A stretch of DNA of 9,580 nt from assembly GCA_038231615.1 (NCBI GenBank), contig JBBRLA010000309.1, positions 1 through 9,580 on the forward strand, in the 5' to 3' direction. The notes beneath the pieces are model-generated. The model was not told the origin of the DNA. It worked only from the letters and a program-made list of their open reading frames with translations, and made no database searches. A program made the position numbers and the translations under genes. This DNA is from JBBRLA01 sp038231615. Its GTDB lineage: Bacteria; Myxococcota_A; Polyangia; Palsa-1104; JAEUJZ01. This document shows positions 6,236 to 9,580 of the stretch, piece after piece; position 1 is the stretch's first letter, and each line of letters opens with the position of its first letter.

Positions 6236-7585
6236 ATGGACCCATTGCGGCTCTTCATCAGCTACAGTGATGCGAAGCAGGACATCTCCCTGGCAGATGA
6301 ACTGCTCAAGCACGCCAGCGGGTTAGAGCAGCAAGGCTTCATCGGCTGGCACCGAGGGTTCGTCCTGGCCGGGAAGGACCGCCAGCAGGAGATCGCCACG
6401 CAGATCGGGCAGGCGCACCTGATCGTGGTGCTGCTCTCGTCGGACTTCCTGTCCCACGGAAACAAATATCGCGAGGAGTTCGACGAGGCGGTTCGCCGCC
6501 ACCGGCAGGAGGAAGCCTACATCCTCCCTGTGCTCTTGCGGAAGGTCACGCTCAAGGGGTCGCCGCTCGACGGCGTGGAGTGCCTGCCCAAGAACGGCAA
6601 GCCGGTCAAGACCTGGGGTGATCGCGATGACGCCTGGGTCCAGGTGGTCGAGGAAATCCGCTTGGCCGGCGAGCGCATCCGCCGGAAGATGGCCTCCGCG
6701 CCGTCGCCATCCGTGTCGTCGCCTGCGCCCGTGTTGTCGCCATCCGTGTCCGCTGCGCCCGCACCATCGCCAGCCGCGCCGTCGCCAGCTTCGGTCCCGC
6801 CGCCGCCGCCGACTGACCCCCGCTATACCGGGTCCGCCGGCACCGCCATCAACCTGGACCGCCGCGCCCAGTGGGGGCTGCTGCTGGATCGCTGCCGCGA
6901 GCCGCAGCACACCTTCTTCCTCCTCTTTGGGCCGCGCCACCAGTACCTCGATCGCTTCATCGAGCGGGTCTGGCGCTACCTGAACGAGGAACGTAGCGAT
7001 CCCCATCTGGTGCTCACCATCCCCTTCGAGAAGGCCGGTCAGCACGCCCTGTCCGGGACGGACCTTCAGCGCCACCTGCGCCAAGAACTCTTCGAGGGTC
7101 TGGGGGGCGGCCCTGACCTGGAAGGCGCCCTCGTCTCCGACCTGATCGGCAGGGCCACGGAGGAGCAGCCGCTCTTCCTCTTTCTGGGCCGCCGACCCAT
7201 CGACGCGCTCCCCGAGGCCAAGCAGGCCGCGCTGCGGGACTTCCTGTGCCAGCGCCTCCCGGCCCTGCTCCCCCATGCCCGGCAGCCCGTTCGCGTGCTC
7301 CTGGCCCTCGACTACCTGGACAAGGTCAATCGCTTGCTGGTCGATCAGGTGCAAGAGTGGGCCCAGCAGGCCGAATCCGCTGGCCTTCGCTTCTGCCGCC
7401 TTCAGGAAGTCTCCCTGCCGCCCTGGGCCGAGGTCGAGGAGTTTTTGTGGAACTACCACCCTCGGCCCGCCCGGCAGGTGATAAACGCCATCGAGCAGGA
7501 ATACCTGCGCCTGACCCGCGGCGGTTCCGACGTAAGCTTCCTGGACCTGGCGGCCCAACTCGACCGCTTCCTGCAAGAGGCATGA
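6236..7585 (+). CDS. TIR-domain protein with inactive STAND-like (iSTAND) domain
   Basis: The product has 449 residues and no signal peptide. Residues 4-150 form a bacterial TIR_2-type domain: strand Leu-Arg-Leu-Phe-Ile-Ser-Tyr-Ser at 4-11, Trp38 and Gly46 in the BB-loop region, Ala60-His-Leu-Ile-Val-Val-Leu-Leu-Ser-Ser-Asp-Phe-Leu, and Glu81, which aligns with the catalytic Glu of NAD-cleaving TIR domains. Then come Ile-Leu-Pro-Val-Leu-Leu-Arg at 96-102 and a Leu-Pro-Lys-x-Gly-Lys-Pro-Val end motif. Residues 153-195 are a Pro/Ser/Ala linker. Residues 205-449 resemble a STAND P-loop domain (Phe-Phe-Leu-Leu-Phe-Gly-Pro at 227-233, Phe-Leu-Phe-Leu-Gly at 314-318, Val-Leu-Leu-Ala-Leu-Asp-Tyr-Leu at 354-361). 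It has no Gly-Lys-Thr/Ser and no Walker B acidic pair, as in the iSTAND family. It probably acts as the effector of the operon, with iSTAND as the signal relay. The stop is three bases from the next gene's ATG. NADase activity is inferred. Confidence 0.85.
   Translation: MDPLRLFISYSDAKQDISLADELLKHASGLEQQGFIGWHRGFVLAGKDRQQEIATQIGQAHLIVVLLSSDFLSHGNKYREEFDEAVRRHRQEEAYILPVLLRKVTLKGSPLDGVECLPKNGKPVKTWGDRDDAWVQVVEEIRLAGERIRRKMASAPSPSVSSPAPVLSPSVSAAPAPSPAAPSPASVPPPPPTDPRYTGSAGTAINLDRRAQWGLLLDRCREPQHTFFLLFGPRHQYLDRFIERVWRYLNEERSDPHLVLTIPFEKAGQHALSGTDLQRHLRQELFEGLGGGPDLEGALVSDLIGRATEEQPLFLFLGRRPIDALPEAKQAALRDFLCQRLPALLPHARQPVRVLLALDYLDKVNRLLVDQVQEWAQQAESAGLRFCRLQEVSLPPWAEVEEFLWNYHPRPARQVINAIEQEYLRLTRGGSDVSFLDLAAQLDRFLQEA
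6703..6750 (+). repeat. 15-base direct repeat in the Pro/Ser linker of the TIR protein
   Basis: GTCGCCATCCGTGTC occurs at 6703-6717 and again at 6736-6750, starting 33 bases apart, and a partial copy (GTCGCCAGC) follows near 6781. Both copies are in frame and encode Ser-Pro-Ser-Val-Ser. The pattern fits linker growth by slippage or duplication. Confidence 0.8.
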
Positions 7586-7588
7586 TTG

Positions 7589-8596
7589 ATGTCCCCATCC
7601 TTCCCGCAAACCCCCGAACTCCTGTCCCCCACCGATACCTTCGTGGGGCGCGAGGGCCGGCCCTACCATCCCCACCCCGAACTCCTGGCCGCCGCCAACG
7701 CCGCCCTGCTTCTGGGCGTCCCCCTGCTCCTGACCGGCGAACCCGGCTGCGGCAAGACCCACTTCGCCTGGGCCGCCGCCGGCGCCCTGTGCACAAGGCC
7801 CGGCCACGCCGACGCCCCCGAGCCCCTGGAGTGCTACGTGCGCAGCGACAGCCGCGCCCGGGACTTCCTGTACCACTACGACGCCATCCGCCGCTTCGGT
7901 GACGCCCAGCATGGCGGCACCGAGGGGCAGAAACGGGCCCAGGATGTGCGCGAGTACATCGAACTCCAGGCCCTGGGCCGGGCGCTGCTGTCCCCGGCGC
8001 GTCAGGTGCTGCTCATCGATGAGGTGGACAAGGCCCCCCGCGATCTGCCCAACGACCTGCTCCGCGAACTGGATCAGGGCCGCTTCGAGATCCCCGAGAT
8101 CCCCGCCGCCGACACCCAGGGCGAGCTGCGCCGCCAGATGGTGCCGCCCGATGGGGCCCGGCGGCCCTTCATCGTCATCACCAGCAACGTCGAGCGCCAG
8201 CTCCCCGATGCCTTCCTGCGCCGCTGCGTCTTCTATCACATCCCCTTTCCCGATGAGGCGCAGCTGCGGCGGATCGTCCTCGATCATGTATGCGACCTGC
8301 CCGGCGGGATGGACCGGCTGCTGCTGGACGGCGCGCTGGAGATCTTCCACGCCCTGCGCGAGTGGAAGCCCAAGCTGACCAAACGCCCCGCCACCGCGGA
8401 GCTGCTGGCGTGGCTGCTGGTGCTGCACGGCGCCTTCCCGGAGGCGACAGGCCAAGGGGCGCTGGCACGAGGCAAGGTGCAAAAGCTGGCGGAGGGCCTG
8501 CGCAAGGACCGGCGGCACTCGCTGGGCGAGCTGCCGGGCCTGGGCTGCCTGCTGAAGCTGCGCGAGGACATCGAGCGCGTCGGCGGGCGGCGCTAG
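7589..8596 (+). CDS. MoxR-type AAA+ ATPase
   Basis: This 335-residue protein starts at ATG 7589, eight bases after AAGAGG (7575-7580); an in-frame TTG just before it (7586) would add only one residue. It has the full MoxR/AAA_5 layout: Walker A Gly50-Glu-Pro-Gly-Cys-Gly-Lys-Thr57, Walker B Leu141-Leu-Ile-Asp-Glu145 followed by Val-Asp-Lys-Ala, sensor 1 Thr198-Ser-Asn, an Arg-finger region Phe209-Leu-Arg-Arg-Cys, and a likely sensor 2 around Lys265-Arg266-Pro-Ala-Thr in the helical lid. Catalytic residues are intact, so it should hydrolyse ATP and form a ring. MoxR proteins generally work as chaperone-like remodellers with partners that carry vWA domains; here the partner would be the membrane protein encoded next. 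The short spacings on both sides show a single operon. It is presumably the motor or regulatory switch of a TIR-iSTAND conflict system; its substrate cannot be read from the sequence. Confidence 0.92.
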   Translation: MSPSFPQTPELLSPTDTFVGREGRPYHPHPELLAAANAALLLGVPLLLTGEPGCGKTHFAWAAAGALCTRPGHADAPEPLECYVRSDSRARDFLYHYDAIRRFGDAQHGGTEGQKRAQDVREYIELQALGRALLSPARQVLLIDEVDKAPRDLPNDLLRELDQGRFEIPEIPAADTQGELRRQMVPPDGARRPFIVITSNVERQLPDAFLRRCVFYHIPFPDEAQLRRIVLDHVCDLPGGMDRLLLDGALEIFHALREWKPKLTKRPATAELLAWLLVLHGAFPEATGQGALARGKVQKLAEGLRKDRRHSLGELPGLGCLLKLREDIERVGGRR

Positions 8597-8602
8597 GAGG
8601 CC

Positions 8603-9580
8603 ATGCGAGAGCCGGCGCAGCTGCGGGCGTTTCTGCGGGCGGTCCACGGGCAGGTGGTCCACCTGGGCTCGCGGGACTACATGATGGTCGAGCGCCTCCT
8701 GCGCTCGCGCGAGTGGGCCCGCGCCGACCTCCGCGCCGCGCTGGCCTCGCTGCTCTGCGGCAGCGGCATCCAATGGGAGAGCATCGCCACTTTGTTCGAC
8801 CTGCACATCCCCGACCCGGATGCCCACAAAGCGGGGCCGGGGAGTGCGGCCTTCGACAAGCTCAGGCCGAACGGATGGGACGCCGCACAGGCATCAGACG
8901 CGGCATCGGATTCGTCGCATGCTTCAGATGCCGCGCCGACATCGGATGCGGCACACGGATCGGATGCCGCACAGGCATCAGGCGCGGCCCCTGATGCAGC
9001 ATCGGCGAATGGTGCCCCTCCGGACCCGTTGGGCCTGAGCCCGCCTCCGGCCCATTCTTCAACAGATCCCTCCGGCTCTACAACGGCCCCCCTCCTGCGC
9101 ATCCGTCCCGCCGGGACCCTGTCCTTCCGACCCCTCCTTGCCAGGCTCCGCGCCCCTCTTCGCCGTCTGCGCAACCTGCCTGCGGCCGGCAATCTCCTCT
9201 TGCTGACCGCGGTGCTGCTCCTGCTCCCAGCCGGCGGATACCTCATCATCCATCGTCTCTACCCCCCAGTCAGCGCCGTTCTCCCGCGCGAACTTCCACC
9301 ACAGCCGCCTGCGCCGGTCTCCGCAAACCGGCCCCCGGAGATCACCTACGTCTACGAAGCCCATCGCGAACCGGGCTACCTCCGCTCTCCCAATAAAGCC
9401 ATCTACGAACCCCGTTCCACCCCAAAAACCCAAGTCACTCTGGCCCTCTGCGGCCTCTCCGCGCTGCTCTCCCTCCTCGGCCTGCGCATCCTCCTTGTCT
9501 CCCGCCGTGCCGCCGCCGACCACCAGAAAAAGGTGGCCGCCACCCGCCGGGAATCCCTGGTCGCCCGGGAAAAGCTGGCC
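8603..9580 (+). CDS. Membrane protein, probable MoxR partner (5' part of gene)
   Basis: 326 codons are visible and the frame is open at the right edge. The start is an ATG two bases after AGGAGG (8595-8600), which overlaps the stop codon of the ATPase gene; this close spacing suggests coupled translation. Residues 5-72 are a helical domain (Leu-Arg-Ala-Phe-Leu-Arg-Ala-Val, then Asp-Leu-Arg-Ala-Ala-Leu-Ala-Ser-Leu-Leu, ending Leu-Phe-Asp-Leu). This resembles the N-terminal region of CoxE/vWA-type proteins that pair with MoxR ATPases. Residues 80-160 are a low-complexity linker with repeated Ser-Asp-Ala-Ala. Hydrophobic segments at about 196-217 and 277-299 are likely membrane spans. Arg-rich flanks (Arg181-Arg190, Arg301-302 and Lys309-310) put both ends in the cytoplasm and a Pro-rich loop of about 60 residues outside. 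From memory, similar proteins continue into a vWA-like region and sometimes a formylglycine-generating-enzyme-like domain; that part is not in the window. Confidence 0.78.
   Translation, partial: MREPAQLRAFLRAVHGQVVHLGSRDYMMVERLLRSREWARADLRAALASLLCGSGIQWESIATLFDLHIPDPDAHKAGPGSAAFDKLRPNGWDAAQASDAASDSSHASDAAPTSDAAHGSDAAQASGAAPDAASANGAPPDPLGLSPPPAHSSTDPSGSTTAPLLRIRPAGTLSFRPLLARLRAPLRRLRNLPAAGNLLLLTAVLLLLPAGGYLIIHRLYPPVSAVLPRELPPQPPAPVSANRPPEITYVYEAHREPGYLRSPNKAIYEPRSTPKTQVTLALCGLSALLSLLGLRILLVSRRAAADHQKKVAATRRESLVAREKLA
8851..8875 (+). repeat. Copy of a dispersed-repeat-like sequence inside the membrane-protein gene
   Basis: CTTCGACAAGCTCAGG (8851-8866), continuing to 8875, closely matches a short sequence I recall as scattered in many copies through genomes of several high-GC bacterial groups. 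It is read in frame as Phe-Asp-Lys-Leu-Arg-Pro-Asn-Gly (residues 84-91) between the helical domain and the linker. TTCG and CGAA at its ends can pair. Only one full copy lies in this window, so repeat status rests on recognition. Confidence 0.5.
8879..9004 (+). repeat. Minisatellite-like linker repeats (Ser-Asp-Ala-Ala units)
   Basis: The stretch encodes imperfect Ser-Asp-Ala-Ala or Ser-Gly-Ala-Ala units. A 16-base sequence, GCCGCACAGGCATCAG, occurs exactly at 8882-8897 and 8966-8981, each followed by a GCGGC that can pair with its first five bases. Shorter variants of TCGGATGC-GCAC lie between them. All are in frame in the membrane-protein gene. Confidence 0.75.

Noticed and set aside
6093..6326. 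A 77-codon + frame overlapping the start of the TIR gene
   Set aside because: The ATG lacks a proper ribosome binding site, the protein is Ser/Arg-rich without motifs, and it overlaps the conserved TIR coding start.
6323..8827. An 834-codon open frame on the minus strand covering most of the TIR and MoxR genes
   Set aside because: Its product is Ala/Gln/Gly/Val-rich without motifs, and it mirrors two well-supported + strand genes. Strong GC bias at third positions creates such antisense frames.
1..9580. CRISPR arrays, tRNA or rRNA genes, insertion sequences and attachment sites
   Set aside because: No regularly spaced repeats, cloverleaf-like segments, transposase or integrase coding, or terminal inverted repeats were seen on either strand.

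Overview
The window is GC-rich, gene-dense bacterial DNA with most genes on the + strand. Strong GC preference at third codon positions, Sec and lipoprotein signal peptides, two probable outer-membrane lipoproteins and a short dispersed-repeat-like sequence suggest a high-GC Gram-negative environmental bacterium, perhaps of myxobacterial or other 'deltaproteobacterial' type. No ribosomal RNA, tRNA or housekeeping marker is present, so the lineage is not established.

Left part (1-6028) holds five consecutive genes whose products all appear to be exported. (1) The 3' end of a gene for an Ig-like, cysteine-rich protein, entering from the left edge. (2) Overlapping it by 23 bases, a lipoprotein with ankyrin-type repeats. 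(3) After a probable terminator and an extended -10 promoter, a secreted protein that joins a galactose-binding-like domain to only the C-terminal half of an amidohydrolase/dipeptidase-like barrel. (4) A small lipoprotein sharing a helical domain with gene 2, followed by coding-like sequence in another frame. (5) Behind its own extended -10 promoter, a secreted lactonase/YVTN-type beta-propeller. Apart from the domain shared by genes 2 and 4, nothing shows that these proteins act together.

Right part (6236-9580) is a tight three-gene operon. Its first gene encodes a TIR domain, a Pro/Ser linker and a P-loop-like domain that has lost both Walker motifs (matching the 'inactive STAND' or iSTAND module). 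Three bases later comes a MoxR-type AAA+ ATPase. Six bases after that comes a membrane protein with an N-terminal helical domain like those of MoxR-partner (CoxE/vWA-type) proteins, which runs off the right edge. From memory this matches the NTP-dependent 'MoxR/vWA/iSTAND' conflict systems proposed by comparative genomics (Aravind and colleagues). The likely logic is that the ATPase and the membrane partner sense or remodel something, the iSTAND module transmits the signal, and the TIR domain acts as a toxic or signalling NAD-cleaving effector. The first gene starts without a Shine-Dalgarno sequence and seems to be translated from a leaderless transcript. Its membrane partner carries a dispersed-repeat-like insertion and a minisatellite-like linker.

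Most interesting points: the TIR-iSTAND/MoxR/membrane-protein operon; the half-barrel enzyme of gene 3; the domain shared by genes 2 and 4 together with the possible one-base frame disruption after gene 4; and the repeat-derived linker of the last gene.
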